A stretch of DNA of 36,959 bases, from the NCBI GenBank assembly GCA_028702135.1, contig JAQVPJ010000021.1, forward strand, positions 1-36,959, written 5' to 3'. Of the stretch, positions 7,834-17,843 are shown piece by piece. The DNA is from Eubacteriales bacterium. GTDB lineage: Bacteria > Bacillota > Clostridia > Oscillospirales > CAG-382. The position numbers and the translations under genes are program-made. The notes under the pieces are model-generated. The model worked only from the letters and a program-made list of their open reading frames with translations. It did no database searches and was not told the origin of the DNA. How positions within the stretch are numbered: position 1 is the stretch's first letter; each line of letters starts with the position of its first letter.

Positions 7834-9033
7834 ATGGATAACGCCGTATATTACATCTGGTTGCAAACTGTTTGCGGTATGTGCAACAGCATATACCAAC
7901 AGCTTTTCGAGCGCTTTTCCACCGCCAGGGCGATATATGAGTGCGAGGATTTTTCATTTATTAAGGGTAAGTACGCTTGTTTAGAGAAGCTTGAAAAAAA
8001 GGATTTGTCAGTTTCATTTGAGATTTATAAAAAATGCAGGAACAACGGTATAACCATACTGACATATCACGACCGTATTTTTCCCGATTCCCTGCGACGG
8101 ATTCATACTCCGCCGCCTGTGCTCTACTGTAAAGGCGAGATACGAAACTTCAATAACGAGGTCTGTATTGCCGTTGTCGGCACGAGAAGGATGACAGAAT
8201 TCGGCGGTGCGGTGGCTGAGGAATTCGCTTACAGCTTTGCTAAATGCGGTGCCGTTGTGGTCAGCGGCTGCGCAAAAGGCATTGATACCGCCGCACATAA
8301 CGGTGCACTGCGTGCAGGCAAATTTACAGTCGCCGTTTTAGGTACTCCTATAGATACGATTTATCCCAAGGAGAACGAAAAACTCTTTTTTATTCTGTAC
8401 GAAAAAGGACTTGTAATCAGCGAGATGTATCCGGGATGCCAGAGTACGAGAGCTGATTTTCCCAACCGAAACCGTATAATAAGCGGGCTTTGTGAAGCTA
8501 CCGTCATCGCAGAGGCGGGAGAGAACAGCGGTGCGTTGATAACAGCACGACATGCCGTAGCACAAAGCAGAAAGGTTTATGCGATACCGGGAGCGGTAGG
8601 CAGCGATAACGCCGGTACAAACGCACTTATAAAAACAGGTATAGAGGCCGCCACTACACCGCTTGATGTCTTAAGCACCCTCGCGCTCTGTCATCCGACG
8701 AAAATAAAAACCGAAAACTGCGCTTCATACGGAAGCAGAGTATCATCATATGGGATGAAGGTGGAAACAGAGCAAAAAGCCGCTGTTATCACCTCTGCAA
8801 AGAAAAAGGAAACAGTATCTGAAAAAGACAGGGTTCCTGAAAAAGAGTGTTTTTCCGGGGGCGGTGGAACCGACAAAAAAGTGTTAACCGCACTTACTCG
8901 TAGTCCCATGACACCGGACGAGCTGTCAATAAGTCTTAACATGGATATATCCGATATAATGATTTCGCTCACAATGCTTGAAATAGAAGGAAGAATAACC
9001 TCTCTTGCGGGTAACAGATATATAAAAAAGTAA
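7834..9033 (+). CDS. dprA: DNA-processing protein DprA
   Basis: 399 residues. DprA binds incoming single-stranded DNA and loads RecA during transformation. An N-terminal helical (SAM-like) region of about 75 residues precedes the Rossmann-like DprA domain with VAVVGTRRMTEFG, SGCAKGIDTAAHNGAL, FPNRNRIISGL and the GALITARHA stretch. A Lys/Glu-rich linker (about 285-340) leads to a C-terminal winged-helix domain. An in-frame TTG at 7816 would add six residues, but GAAAGGA lies 6 bases before the ATG at 7834, so I chose the ATG. It sits immediately before topA, as in many Firmicutes. Presence does not prove competence, since dprA is widespread. Confidence 0.95.
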   Translation: MDNAVYYIWLQTVCGMCNSIYQQLFERFSTARAIYECEDFSFIKGKYACLEKLEKKDLSVSFEIYKKCRNNGITILTYHDRIFPDSLRRIHTPPPVLYCKGEIRNFNNEVCIAVVGTRRMTEFGGAVAEEFAYSFAKCGAVVVSGCAKGIDTAAHNGALRAGKFTVAVLGTPIDTIYPKENEKLFFILYEKGLVISEMYPGCQSTRADFPNRNRIISGLCEATVIAEAGENSGALITARHAVAQSRKVYAIPGAVGSDNAGTNALIKTGIEAATTPLDVLSTLALCHPTKIKTENCASYGSRVSSYGMKVETEQKAAVITSAKKKETVSEKDRVPEKECFSGGGGTDKKVLTALTRSPMTPDELSISLNMDISDIMISLTMLEIEGRITSLAGNRYIKK

Positions 9034-9046
9034 AAAAGCTTTATGA

Positions 9047-9074
9047 TTATTTTTCGTTATCGAAAATAAATCTC
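9047..9074 (+). other. Imperfect hairpin in the dprA-topA gap
   Basis: GATTATTTTTCG and CGAAAATAAATC can pair (6 bp, a 2x2 mismatch, 4 bp) around loop TTAT. No T-run follows, so it is not a standard terminator. The rest of the 131-base gap holds no gene; GGAG at 9148 is the probable topA ribosome site. Confidence 0.3.
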
Positions 9075-9164
9075 ATATATTCAATTCAGACACAATATTA
9101 TTTTTATCATACCGGCGTAAAAAGAAGTAATAGTTGACGTAATTGCCGGAGAAACGGATTTTTT

Positions 9165-11399
9165 ATGAACACATTGATTATCATCGAGTCGCCGCACAAG
9201 GCACTCACCATAAAAGGATGGTTGGGTAGGGGGTATAAAGTCGTTGCGTGCAAGGGGCACGTAAGGGATCTTCCTAAAAGCAAATTCGGAATCGATATCG
9301 AGAACGGATTCAACCCTCAGTATATAAACATCAGAGGCAAGGGGGAACTCATCGCATCGCTAAAAAAAGAGGTCAGGGGAGCAGACAGGGTAATACTTGC
9401 GACCGACCCGGACCGCGAAGGTGAGGCGATGAGCTGGCATCTTGTAAGTGCGCTCGAAATCGAGAGAGAAAAAATCCAGCGAATTACTTTTAACGAGGTA
9501 ACAAAAAATTCTTTTAAAGAAGCGTTAAAAAATCCACGTCAGATAGATATAAATATGGTTAATTCACAACAGGCGCGTAGGATTCTTGACCGTATCGTAG
9601 GTTATAAGATAAGTCCGTTTTTATGGAAGAAGATTAAAAACGGTCTTTCTGCAGGCAGAGTACAATCAGTTGCAACAAGGATTATAGTTGAAAGAGAGCA
9701 AGAAATAAGAGCTTTTGTACCCGAGGAATATTGGATTATTACCGCGAAGCTGCTTACTGAAAACGGCGTAGTTATAAATTCAAAGTTTTACGGTGATACG
9801 AAAGGTAAAATAGACCTTACAGATAAAGAACAGGTCGATAAGATAATCGCATCAATCGGAAACGGGGATTTTAGGGTTGCGGATATTAAGAAATCCGTTA
9901 AGACACGCCGAGCCCAGCCGCCGTTTACGACTTCGACTATGCAGCAGGAGGCAAACAAGCGGCTTTCATTTCAGACACAGCGTACGATGATGATCGCTCA
10001 GGAGCTGTATGAGGGAATCAACATAGGCGACAAGAATACACACGGTCTTATTACCTATATGCGTACGGATTCGCTCCGTATCTCGGACGAAGCGCGGGAA
10101 GCTGCAAAAGCGTATATTACCGAGAGATTCGGTGAAAAGTATTTTCCTCAGACAGCCAACGTATATAAGTCAAAAAAGAACGCACAGGACGCACATGAAG
10201 CTATCCGTCCGTCAGATCCCTCCATCACTCCTGAATCGATTAAGGCAAAGCTCACCGGAGATCAATACCGACTATATAAGTTGATTTGGGACAGATTTAT
10301 TGCAAGCCAGATGAGCGCTGCTCTTATAGATACCGTAGTCTGTGATTTCGAGTCTTGCGGTTATATTTTCCGAGCAAGCGGGGAGACGGTAAAGTTTCCC
10401 GGTTACAAGGCGGTTTATGAGGATTTGACCGAGGAGGACAACGGCGAGAACGGATATGGAAAGAACAGGCTGCCCGAACTTCAACTCGACGAAAAGTTAA
10501 AGCAGGAGTCAATATCAAAAGAGCAAAAATTTACCCAGCCGCCCTCTCGGTTTACAGAGGGTTCGCTGGTAAAGATACTTGAGGAAAAGGGTATCGGAAG
10601 ACCGTCTACCTACACTCCTACAATTACGACGATAATATCTCGCGGATATATTAAACGCGAGGGAAAAACCCTGATTCCGACCGAACTGGGTTTTGTGACC
10701 ACCGAGCTTATGAAAAGCTCTTTCCCGCATATTGTCGATTACAACTTTACCGCAAAAATGGAGGAGGACCTCGATAAGGTCGAAAGCGGAAGCGTTGATT
10801 ATATAACGGTTTTGAATGAGTTTTACGGCGACTTTAAGAAGCAGCTGGACGAGGCGGAGAAAAAACTCAAGGATACGAAAATCGAGCTTACCAAAATCGA
10901 AACGGATATCATATGCGACAAGTGCGGTGCGAGGATGATTATAAAGGAGGGTAGATACGGCAAATTTGCGGCATGCCCTAATTATCCGGAATGTAAAAAT
11001 ACGCATAAGCTTGACAGTGCCGACTCAAAGGACAAGGATCCGTCAAAGGAGGTTCTTGCCGATGAAAAGTGTAAGAACTGCGGCGCGGATATGGTTTTGA
11101 GAAAAGGTGCTTTCGGCAGCTTTTTCGCCTGCCGGAATTACCCGGACTGCAAGACTACAATGCCGTATTACAAGGACAGCGGAATTGCTTGTCCGGATTG
11201 CGGCAAGCGTATCTTGATGAAACAGACAAAAACAAAAAAGACCTTTTACAGTTGCGAGAATTATCCCGAATGTTCGTTCTCAGTCTGGGACATTCCTCAG
11301 GAAAAACGCTGTCCACGCTGCGGGGATCTCGTGCTGAAAAAGAAAAACAAGGAATTTTATTATTGCAGAAGCAAATGCGGCTGGTCAGAGGGAAAGTAA
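9165..11399 (+). CDS. topA: DNA topoisomerase I (type IA)
   Basis: 744 residues, full length. It relaxes negatively supercoiled DNA through a transient 5'-phosphotyrosine. The Toprim domain opens with IIIESPHKALTI and has the metal-binding ATDPDREGEAMSWH (about 78-91). The active-site tyrosine is Tyr298 in GLITYMRTDS. GIGRPSTYTPTI (about 481-492) is the other conserved block. From Cys584 the C-terminus carries four Cys clusters: CDKC/CPNYPEC, CKNC/CRNYPDC, CPDC/CENYPEC and CPRC with CRSKC, i.e. four topoisomerase zinc ribbons, which help DNA and RNA polymerase binding. It is followed 6 bases later by plsX. Confidence 0.97.
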   Translation: MNTLIIIESPHKALTIKGWLGRGYKVVACKGHVRDLPKSKFGIDIENGFNPQYINIRGKGELIASLKKEVRGADRVILATDPDREGEAMSWHLVSALEIEREKIQRITFNEVTKNSFKEALKNPRQIDINMVNSQQARRILDRIVGYKISPFLWKKIKNGLSAGRVQSVATRIIVEREQEIRAFVPEEYWIITAKLLTENGVVINSKFYGDTKGKIDLTDKEQVDKIIASIGNGDFRVADIKKSVKTRRAQPPFTTSTMQQEANKRLSFQTQRTMMIAQELYEGINIGDKNTHGLITYMRTDSLRISDEAREAAKAYITERFGEKYFPQTANVYKSKKNAQDAHEAIRPSDPSITPESIKAKLTGDQYRLYKLIWDRFIASQMSAALIDTVVCDFESCGYIFRASGETVKFPGYKAVYEDLTEEDNGENGYGKNRLPELQLDEKLKQESISKEQKFTQPPSRFTEGSLVKILEEKGIGRPSTYTPTITTIISRGYIKREGKTLIPTELGFVTTELMKSSFPHIVDYNFTAKMEEDLDKVESGSVDYITVLNEFYGDFKKQLDEAEKKLKDTKIELTKIETDIICDKCGARMIIKEGRYGKFAACPNYPECKNTHKLDSADSKDKDPSKEVLADEKCKNCGADMVLRKGAFGSFFACRNYPDCKTTMPYYKDSGIACPDCGKRILMKQTKTKKTFYSCENYPECSFSVWDIPQEKRCPRCGDLVLKKKNKEFYYCRSKCGWSEGK

Positions 11400-11405
11400 T
11401 AAATA

Positions 11406-12416
11406 ATGAGAATCAGAATAGTAGTTGACATAATGAGCGGAGACAACACTCCGGAATCATTGATAAAAGGGGCAGGTAAGGCAGCGGTAGATTTTGGAGT
11501 TGATATAATTATCGTCGGAGACAGCAAGTATTCTGCGCTTGTGCCGGATAATGAATTCATGAAATTCGTGCCTTCATACAGTATTATACAGATGACGGAC
11601 GATCCTTTAACTGTCCTTAAGGAGAAAAACGATAGTTCAATGGCAACAGCCTGTGCCCTGCTCAGGGACGGCGGTGCTGACGCTCTGGTAAGCTCCGGAA
11701 ACACGGGAGCATTGTTTACGGCGGCATCCTTGATGATACGCAGGGTCAGGGGAGTGAGGCGCGCTGCTTTAGGAACGGTTTTACCGCTCGAAAATCCGTT
11801 TATTATGGTCGATGTGGGTGCTAACCTCGACGCTACACCGGAGATTCTTTTACAATTCGGAAAAATGGGTTCTCTTTACGCAAAGGGAGTCCTTGGTATC
11901 GAAAATCCGCGGGTTGCGCTTCTTAACAACGGAGCCGAGGACACTAAGGGAACGCCCCTGTACTCTGAGGCATATGCACTATTGAAGGCGGACGATAGCA
12001 TCAATTTTATCGGAAATTGTGAAGGCAGGGAGTTACCGAATAATTTCTGCGATGTTGTTGTGTGCGACGGTTTTACGGGTAATATCGCTTTGAAGCTGAT
12101 TGAGGGAATGGGCGCATTCATGTCTCGTAAAATTAAAAACATTTTTCATAAGAACGTTATATCAAGGTTTGCCGGTCTTATTACAAGGAGAAGCACGATA
12201 GCTTTGAAAAAGCAAATGGATCATAAGGAATACGGCGGAGCTCCCTTTTTGGGCATTTCGAAGCCAGTAATAAAAGCGCATGGCAGCTCTGACGAAAAGG
12301 GAATTTATTCGGCAATCAGACAGGCAAAGTTGTTTTACGAAAGCGGTATTATCGAAAAGATGATTTCTATAAACAAGAATAAAGATGCGCAAGAGGAGGT
12401 AAGACATGAGCTTTAA
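11406..12416 (+). CDS. plsX: Phosphate acyltransferase PlsX
   Basis: 336 residues. PlsX makes acyl-phosphate from acyl-ACP for membrane phospholipid synthesis and acts at the inner face of the membrane. The family motifs are present: VVDIMSGDNTPES at the N-terminus (usual form DAMGGDxxP, here slightly divergent), SSGNTGALFTAA, NNGAEDTKGTPLY and VVCDGFTGNIALK. The start lies 6 bases after the topA stop, and the end overlaps rnc by 11 bases. In most Clostridia acpP (acyl carrier protein) lies between plsX and rnc; here it is absent from the window. Confidence 0.95.
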   Translation: MRIRIVVDIMSGDNTPESLIKGAGKAAVDFGVDIIIVGDSKYSALVPDNEFMKFVPSYSIIQMTDDPLTVLKEKNDSSMATACALLRDGGADALVSSGNTGALFTAASLMIRRVRGVRRAALGTVLPLENPFIMVDVGANLDATPEILLQFGKMGSLYAKGVLGIENPRVALLNNGAEDTKGTPLYSEAYALLKADDSINFIGNCEGRELPNNFCDVVVCDGFTGNIALKLIEGMGAFMSRKIKNIFHKNVISRFAGLITRRSTIALKKQMDHKEYGGAPFLGISKPVIKAHGSSDEKGIYSAIRQAKLFYESGIIEKMISINKNKDAQEEVRHEL

Positions 12417-13128
12417 CAAAGAGCCCAAAGCCATGGAACTGCTTGAGAATCGTATGGGTTATTCCTTCAAGAATAATGCTATTCTAAAAAAAGCGCTCAC
12501 TCATTCCTCCTATTCAAACGAGGTCAAGCACAAGGAAAAAACCGACTGCAACGAAAGGCTCGAGTTTCTTGGCGATTCTGTATTATCGGTTATCGTTTCC
12601 GAGTTTATTTATAAAAACTATAAGCAGTTTAATGAGGGGATTTTAACACGAATTCGTGCTACTGTGGTATGCGAAGGATCTTTGTATGAGCTTTCCTCCA
12701 AACTCGAATTGGGCAGCTTTATGTATCTCGGACATGGAGAGCTTATTTCGGAAGGCAGAAAAAGAAAGAGCATTCTTGCAGATGCGTTTGAAGCTCTTTT
12801 AGCTGCTATTTATCTTGATGGCGGTATGGAAAAAGCAAGAAAATTTCTCTTGCCGCTAATAAAACCCGAAATTGAAAAAGCCGCAACCGGCCTGAACGAG
12901 GATTACAAGTCACTACTGCAAAAAATTGTACAGCAAACGCCCGAGGAATTGCTTGAGTATACGCTTGTACGCGAGGAGGGTCCACCGCACGACAGGTATT
13001 TTACCTTCAACGTGATGTTGAATACGAATCTTTTGGGGACAGGCAGGGGGCGTTCAAAACGCGAAGCGGAGCAGTTGGCAGCGCAGGAAGCATTAAAGCT
13101 TTTGGGCATTATAGATGAAGAATCATAG
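12406..13128 (+). CDS. rnc: Ribonuclease III
   Basis: 240 residues. It cleaves double-stranded RNA, including the 16S/23S rRNA precursors. The signature NERLEFLGDSVL has Glu53 and Asp57, and DAFEALLAAIYLDGG has Asp126 and Glu129, so the catalytic set is intact. A double-stranded RNA-binding domain fills about 160-235, ending in the usual GRGRSKREAEQLAAQEAL pattern. AGGAGG lies just before the ATG, inside plsX. It overlaps the radical SAM gene by 14 bases, so plsX, rnc and the next genes are translationally coupled. Confidence 0.97.
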   Translation: MSFNKEPKAMELLENRMGYSFKNNAILKKALTHSSYSNEVKHKEKTDCNERLEFLGDSVLSVIVSEFIYKNYKQFNEGILTRIRATVVCEGSLYELSSKLELGSFMYLGHGELISEGRKRKSILADAFEALLAAIYLDGGMEKARKFLLPLIKPEIEKAATGLNEDYKSLLQKIVQQTPEELLEYTLVREEGPPHDRYFTFNVMLNTNLLGTGRGRSKREAEQLAAQEALKLLGIIDEES

Positions 13129-14137
13129 CAATATCCCGTTTTTTATACCACATTCGGGTTGTAAAAATAACTGTGTGTTCTGCTCACAGGTTAAAATCAC
13201 CGGCAAAGAGCGAAAAGAACCCGAATTATCTGAAGAATTATCAATGCTGAAGAGCACGATTGAGGAAGCGATTAAAACAATTCCTTTAAATACAGAAAAA
13301 CAGCTCGCCTTTTTCGGTGGCAGTTTTACCGGAATAGACAAAGACAGAATGATTGCACTGCTTGAAACGGGTTACGAGTATGTAAAGACGGGCAAAATCA
13401 GCGGAATAAGGATCTCCACACGCCCCGATTATATTGATGACGGAATACTCGAGGTCTTAAAGCATTATGGAGTGACTGATATCGAGCTCGGAATACAGAG
13501 CATGAACGACAGAGTTTTAAAAGCATGTGCGAGAGGACACAGCGCTGCGGATTCATATAGAAGCGGAAGGCTTGTTGTAAAACACGGATTCAATCTGACC
13601 GGACAGATAATGATAGGTCTTCCGTTATCGGAGCCGGACGATGAAATAGAAACTACCGACGCTGTTATAGATATGAAAGCTTCAGGAGCACGCATCTATC
13701 CTCTTGTAGTTTTTGCTGATACTCCGCTATATGATATGACTTTGAGTGGAAAATACAAGCCATTGACGGATATGGAGGCTGTAGAGCGTTCGGCTATATG
13801 TTATGAACGCTTTATTAAAGCTGGTGTAAAGGTGCTGAAAATCGGTCTGCATTCGTCAGAAAGCCTTGCCGCCGCAGAATATGGCGCGAATCACCCCTCA
13901 ATCGGAGAACTTGTAAAAGCGAGGATTTATTTTAACCGTATTTCGGAACAACTTAAAAATATCGATTGCAGAGATAAGAAAGTTGATATTTATGTCAAAG
14001 AAGGCGAACAATCCAAGCTGACCGGTCATGGAAAAAAGCTATTAAATGAACTTACGGAAAGGTTCGGTATAAAGCAGATTAACGTAAAAACGACCGATAC
14101 CGAAGAATTTTCACCTATAATAAAATGTGAGGAATAA
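13115..14137 (+). CDS. Elp3-like radical SAM protein of the rnc-smc locus
   Basis: 340 residues. Cys16, Cys20 and Cys23 (CKNNCVFC) form the radical SAM CxxxCxxC site for a 4Fe-4S cluster. Downstream FFGGSFTGID, ISTRPDYID, LGIQSMNDRVL and GHSAADSYRSG follow the Elp3/HemN-like pattern. The acetyltransferase domain of Elp3 is missing. Genes of this kind sit between rnc and smc in many Clostridia but have no assigned substrate; annotation as coproporphyrinogen oxidase would be unsafe. It overlaps both rnc (14 bases) and the upstream part of the smc leader. Confidence 0.88.
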   Translation: MKNHSNIPFFIPHSGCKNNCVFCSQVKITGKERKEPELSEELSMLKSTIEEAIKTIPLNTEKQLAFFGGSFTGIDKDRMIALLETGYEYVKTGKISGIRISTRPDYIDDGILEVLKHYGVTDIELGIQSMNDRVLKACARGHSAADSYRSGRLVVKHGFNLTGQIMIGLPLSEPDDEIETTDAVIDMKASGARIYPLVVFADTPLYDMTLSGKYKPLTDMEAVERSAICYERFIKAGVKVLKIGLHSSESLAAAEYGANHPSIGELVKARIYFNRISEQLKNIDCRDKKVDIYVKEGEQSKLTGHGKKLLNELTERFGIKQINVKTTDTEEFSPIIKCEE

Positions 14138-14141
14138 AACA

Positions 14142-17100
14142 GTGCGGCTAAAAACAATTGAAATGCAGGGATTCAAATCATTTCCCGAAAAAACAAGAAT
14201 AAGCATTGACAACGGGGTTACCGCGATAATAGGTCCCAACGGCAGCGGAAAATCAAATATTTCCGATGCGGTGCGTTGGGTTCTCGGCGAGATGAGCTTA
14301 AAAAGCTTACGCGGAAGCCGTATGGAGGATGTTATTTTTAACGGAGCTGCAGGAAGACAGCCATGTAACTACAGCTCTGTTTCGATAATACTCGATACCG
14401 AGGAGGAATTCAATGCAGCGCAGAACGCTGTATTTGATTTAAACGCAACGACGGGAAAAGAAACAAATGTGCAGGATGACGATTCCGCAAACGAAAAAAA
14501 ACAGACAAAACAGAAGTTTAAGCTATCAGAACATAAGGAAGTCGCCGTAACAAGACGTTATTACCGAAGCGGTGAGAGCGAGTATTACATTAATAAAACA
14601 CAGGTCAGGCTCAAGGATGTTTATGAGCTTTTTTATGATACCGGAATAGGCAGAGAGGGATATTCTGTTATAGGACAGGGAAAAATCGCAGAGGTTCTTT
14701 CCCAAAAAGGCGATGAACGCCGCAGTATTTTTGAGGAAGCTGCCGGCATTTCAAAATTCAGGTATAAAAAGTCCGAAGCCGAACGCAAGCTCAAAGAAAC
14801 CGAAAACAATCTTGTAAGGATAAATGACATCCTCAACGAGGTATCCTCACGCATCGGACCGCTTGCGAAGGAAGCGGAGAACGCAAAGCAGTATCTCGTT
14901 TTATCCGAGGAGAAAAAGGGTCTCGAGATAACTCTCTGGATAAACAAAATCGACGAGATAAAAGTCGCACTCGAAAAGGGTGCGGTCGCTTTTAACTCTG
15001 CAAAATACGAGTTAGAACAGAGCGAGGAACGCGTTAAATCACTTGAGGAGCTTCTTGACGGTATTATAAACGAGAACTATGAACTTTCGAGATTGCTGTC
15101 CGAAACTGAGAGAAAGAAATCAGAAGCAGGTCAGACAAGCGGTGGTCTTGAAGCTAAAAAAGCCGTTCTTTTAAACGATATATCACATTACAAACGCATC
15201 ATTGAAGATAATGAACAGTCAATAAACACCGCAAGAGAAAACATTATGTCAACCTCTGAACAGCTTGCACAGGCATTTGCAGCAGCTGAGGAAGCGCGCA
15301 ATAAAGCAGGGGAGATAAGCGCAGAGGTAGATCGGGCACAAAAAGAATACGAAAACAAGCATAATGAGACTGCCTTACTGCAGACACGCCTAAGCGAAGC
15401 GAACTCATTTTATTCAGAGCTTTTTGAGAAAAAAGCAAAAACTTTATCAACAGGTGCTAAAATTGATGCTGAACTTGAGCTTGCAGCACGTTCAAAGGAC
15501 GGAACTGCCGAGATTATTGCAACATCCGAACGCAGAATTTCAGAATTAAGCGCTGATATTGAAAAAGCAGAATCAGAAGAGAAGTTAATAAAAACCGAAT
15601 ATGAGAATTTAAGAAAACAAAAAGACGAATCTGAAAACACTATCTCCTCGCTTAAAAGCGACCTTGAACGAATAAAGGACGAACTCGTAGCAAAGCGTCT
15701 TTCTCTTGCTGCAGACGAGCAGAAAAGAGAGCACCTGAACAGGCTTGAGAAGCTATTGGAGGGGTATTCCGAGAGTGTAAGGAGCGTGATTTCCGACTCT
15801 AAGCAGGGAAGGATTAAAAAACAGAACGCACCGGTTGAAATATATGGTACGGTATCCTCCCTGATTACAGCGGAGGGAGAATATGTTATCGCTTTAGAGA
15901 CTGCGCTTGGTGCTGCCCTGCAATTTATAGTAGTGGGAAACGAGGAGGACGCAAAAGCGTCAATAGAATATCTCAAGGATAACAGGTTGGGAAGGGCAAC
16001 GTTTTTACCTATAACTACCGTCAGGGGAAAACGCTGCGATATAAGTGAAATAAAGGATATTCCGGGTTTTATCGGAATCGCTTCAGACCTTGCGAAATAT
16101 AATGAAAAATATACCGGAATCATCGAAGACCTGCTGGGAAGAACCGTTGTTGCAACTGAACTGAACGCAGCGACGAGAATTGCCGAAAAAAGCGGTTACA
16201 AAATAAAAATAGTAACCTGCGACGGGCAGGTCATAAATCCCGGCGGTAGTTTTACCGGCGGTTCCTCTGCAAAAAAAGTAGGGCTTCTTACCCGCTCACT
16301 GGATATTGAGCGTCTTTCCTCCGAAATAAAAAAGAAAAATTCGGAGATGCTTGACATAGAGCGTGAAGCAGCAAATATTCGAAAAAAAATCGATGATCTG
16401 AACGAAAAAAACGCAAATTTAGAGCTTATTTTAACAGAGAAAAAAGCTGCATTTGATCTCTTATCATCCGAGAAAAACACGCTTGCCGTAAGAGCTGAAG
16501 AGGAGAAAAAACGCAGATCCTCGCTTCTTAGCGGCAAAAACGAGGACGATACAAGACTTGCCATGCTTCTTAAGCAAAAAGAGGAATATACTCTGATACT
16601 AAAAGCGGATGGAGAAAAACTCGATTCATCACGCCTTATGTTAAACGAGTTAAAAGAAAAAGCCGAAGCGGCAAGAGCACAGGAGGAAGACATATACGAA
16701 AAGCTCAATACGGAGCGAATACGTCTGCTTGAGGGGCGCACTTCAGCAGAGCATTTAGGCGAGCAGGTGTTGCAGCTTACCGAGCGTAAATCCGGTTTTG
16801 AAAAGCAAATTGAGGAGATGCAATCTTTTATTGATAGAACTAAATCAGATATTTCCGCCTGCGAAAGCGAAATAACAAAAATTGAGGAGGAAAGATCAAA
16901 AGTAGCCAGCGAAATAACCGGGTTTGATCGACTGATGGACAAGATGCTCTCCGACAGGGAGCAAAAAGAGAAGGAGATCAACGATACCCGTCATAAGGTC
17001 AAGCAATTGCAATCGGAAAAAGATGAAGCTTTTCGCCGTTTCACTTCACTTGAAGCAGAGCAGAATAAGCTAAACAAGGATTATGAAGATATTTCGTCAA

Positions 17101-17843
17101 AGCTATGGGATGAATACGAGCTGACTTATTCATCGGCGGTTTCGTTAAGGCTACCTGCGGAAAAAATGGAAAAAGCACACACACGAATATCTTCGCTCAA
17201 AAGCCGTATCCGTGCTATGGGCAGCATTAATGTAAACGCACTTGAGGAGTACAGACAGGAAAAAGAGCGTTACGATTTCCTTACTGCACAAACTGAGGAT
17301 TTAAACAAGACGCGTAAAAGCCTTGATAATGCGATTTCCAAACTGAATATCGAGATGAAGCAGACTTTTGTTGAGAGCTTTGAAAAAATCAATACGGCGT
17401 TTGGGGAGGTTTTTACTGAATTATTCGGAGGGGGAAGCGCATATATTGAGCTTGCAGACCCGGAAATGCCTCTCGAATGCGGAATAGATATTATTATCCG
17501 TCCCCCGGGAAAGAGTGTTAAAAACATTTCTCTGTTATCCGGAGGTGAGCAGTCGTTTGCAGCGATTGCGTTGTATCTCGCTTTACAGAAGATAAATCCA
17601 GCACCTTTTTGTATTTTTGATGAAATAGAGAGTTCGTTGGATGATGTAAACGTAAATAAGTTTGCCGATTATGTACGGCAAAACAGTGCCAATACTCAGT
17701 ATATACTGATAACACACCGCAGGGGCACAATGGAACGTGCAGACACCCTTTACGGCATAACTATGCGTCAAAAAGGCATATCCGAATATATTAAACTAAA
17801 TATTGCCATGCTGCAGGAAAACTTAAAGGAGTACACCGGTTAA
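14142..17843 (+). CDS. smc: Chromosome segregation ATPase SMC, GTG start
   Basis: 1233 residues, slightly longer than the usual 1190. SMC forms a ring with ScpA and ScpB and organises the chromosome after replication. Walker A is GPNGSGKSN (31-39). Two long coiled coils flank the hinge (about 545-700, including GGSFTGGSS). The signature is LSGGEQSF (about 1131) and Walker B is FCIFDEIESSLDD (about 1156). I chose GTG 14142 because GAGGA lies 8 bases upstream and the protein then begins (M)RLKTIEMQGFKSF as in relatives; a GTG at 14127 would add five residues. An unusual polar insertion of about 36 residues lies at about 91-132 in the N-terminal head. It ends at TAATG, overlapping the ftsY start by one base. 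Confidence 0.96.
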   Translation: MRLKTIEMQGFKSFPEKTRISIDNGVTAIIGPNGSGKSNISDAVRWVLGEMSLKSLRGSRMEDVIFNGAAGRQPCNYSSVSIILDTEEEFNAAQNAVFDLNATTGKETNVQDDDSANEKKQTKQKFKLSEHKEVAVTRRYYRSGESEYYINKTQVRLKDVYELFYDTGIGREGYSVIGQGKIAEVLSQKGDERRSIFEEAAGISKFRYKKSEAERKLKETENNLVRINDILNEVSSRIGPLAKEAENAKQYLVLSEEKKGLEITLWINKIDEIKVALEKGAVAFNSAKYELEQSEERVKSLEELLDGIINENYELSRLLSETERKKSEAGQTSGGLEAKKAVLLNDISHYKRIIEDNEQSINTARENIMSTSEQLAQAFAAAEEARNKAGEISAEVDRAQKEYENKHNETALLQTRLSEANSFYSELFEKKAKTLSTGAKIDAELELAARSKDGTAEIIATSERRISELSADIEKAESEEKLIKTEYENLRKQKDESENTISSLKSDLERIKDELVAKRLSLAADEQKREHLNRLEKLLEGYSESVRSVISDSKQGRIKKQNAPVEIYGTVSSLITAEGEYVIALETALGAALQFIVVGNEEDAKASIEYLKDNRLGRATFLPITTVRGKRCDISEIKDIPGFIGIASDLAKYNEKYTGIIEDLLGRTVVATELNAATRIAEKSGYKIKIVTCDGQVINPGGSFTGGSSAKKVGLLTRSLDIERLSSEIKKKNSEMLDIEREAANIRKKIDDLNEKNANLELILTEKKAAFDLLSSEKNTLAVRAEEEKKRRSSLLSGKNEDDTRLAMLLKQKEEYTLILKADGEKLDSSRLMLNELKEKAEAARAQEEDIYEKLNTERIRLLEGRTSAEHLGEQVLQLTERKSGFEKQIEEMQSFIDRTKSDISACESEITKIEEERSKVASEITGFDRLMDKMLSDREQKEKEINDTRHKVKQLQSEKDEAFRRFTSLEAEQNKLNKDYEDISSKLWDEYELTYSSAVSLRLPAEKMEKAHTRISSLKSRIRAMGSINVNALEEYRQEKERYDFLTAQTEDLNKTRKSLDNAISKLNIEMKQTFVESFEKINTAFGEVFTELFGGGSAYIELADPEMPLECGIDIIIRPPGKSVKNISLLSGGEQSFAAIALYLALQKINPAPFCIFDEIESSLDDVNVNKFADYVRQNSANTQYILITHRRGTMERADTLYGITMRQKGISEYIKLNIAMLQENLKEYTG

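Noticed and set aside
13115-14137. Radical SAM gene as coproporphyrinogen oxidase HemN or a full Elp3
   Set aside because: It lacks the acetyltransferase domain of Elp3 and the HemN-specific C-terminal region.
16196-16981. 261-codon open frame antisense to smc, and a 237-codon one at 15410-16123
   Set aside because: Ser/Phe-rich translations that mirror the Lys/Glu-rich coiled coil of smc; no ribosome site and no recognisable motif.
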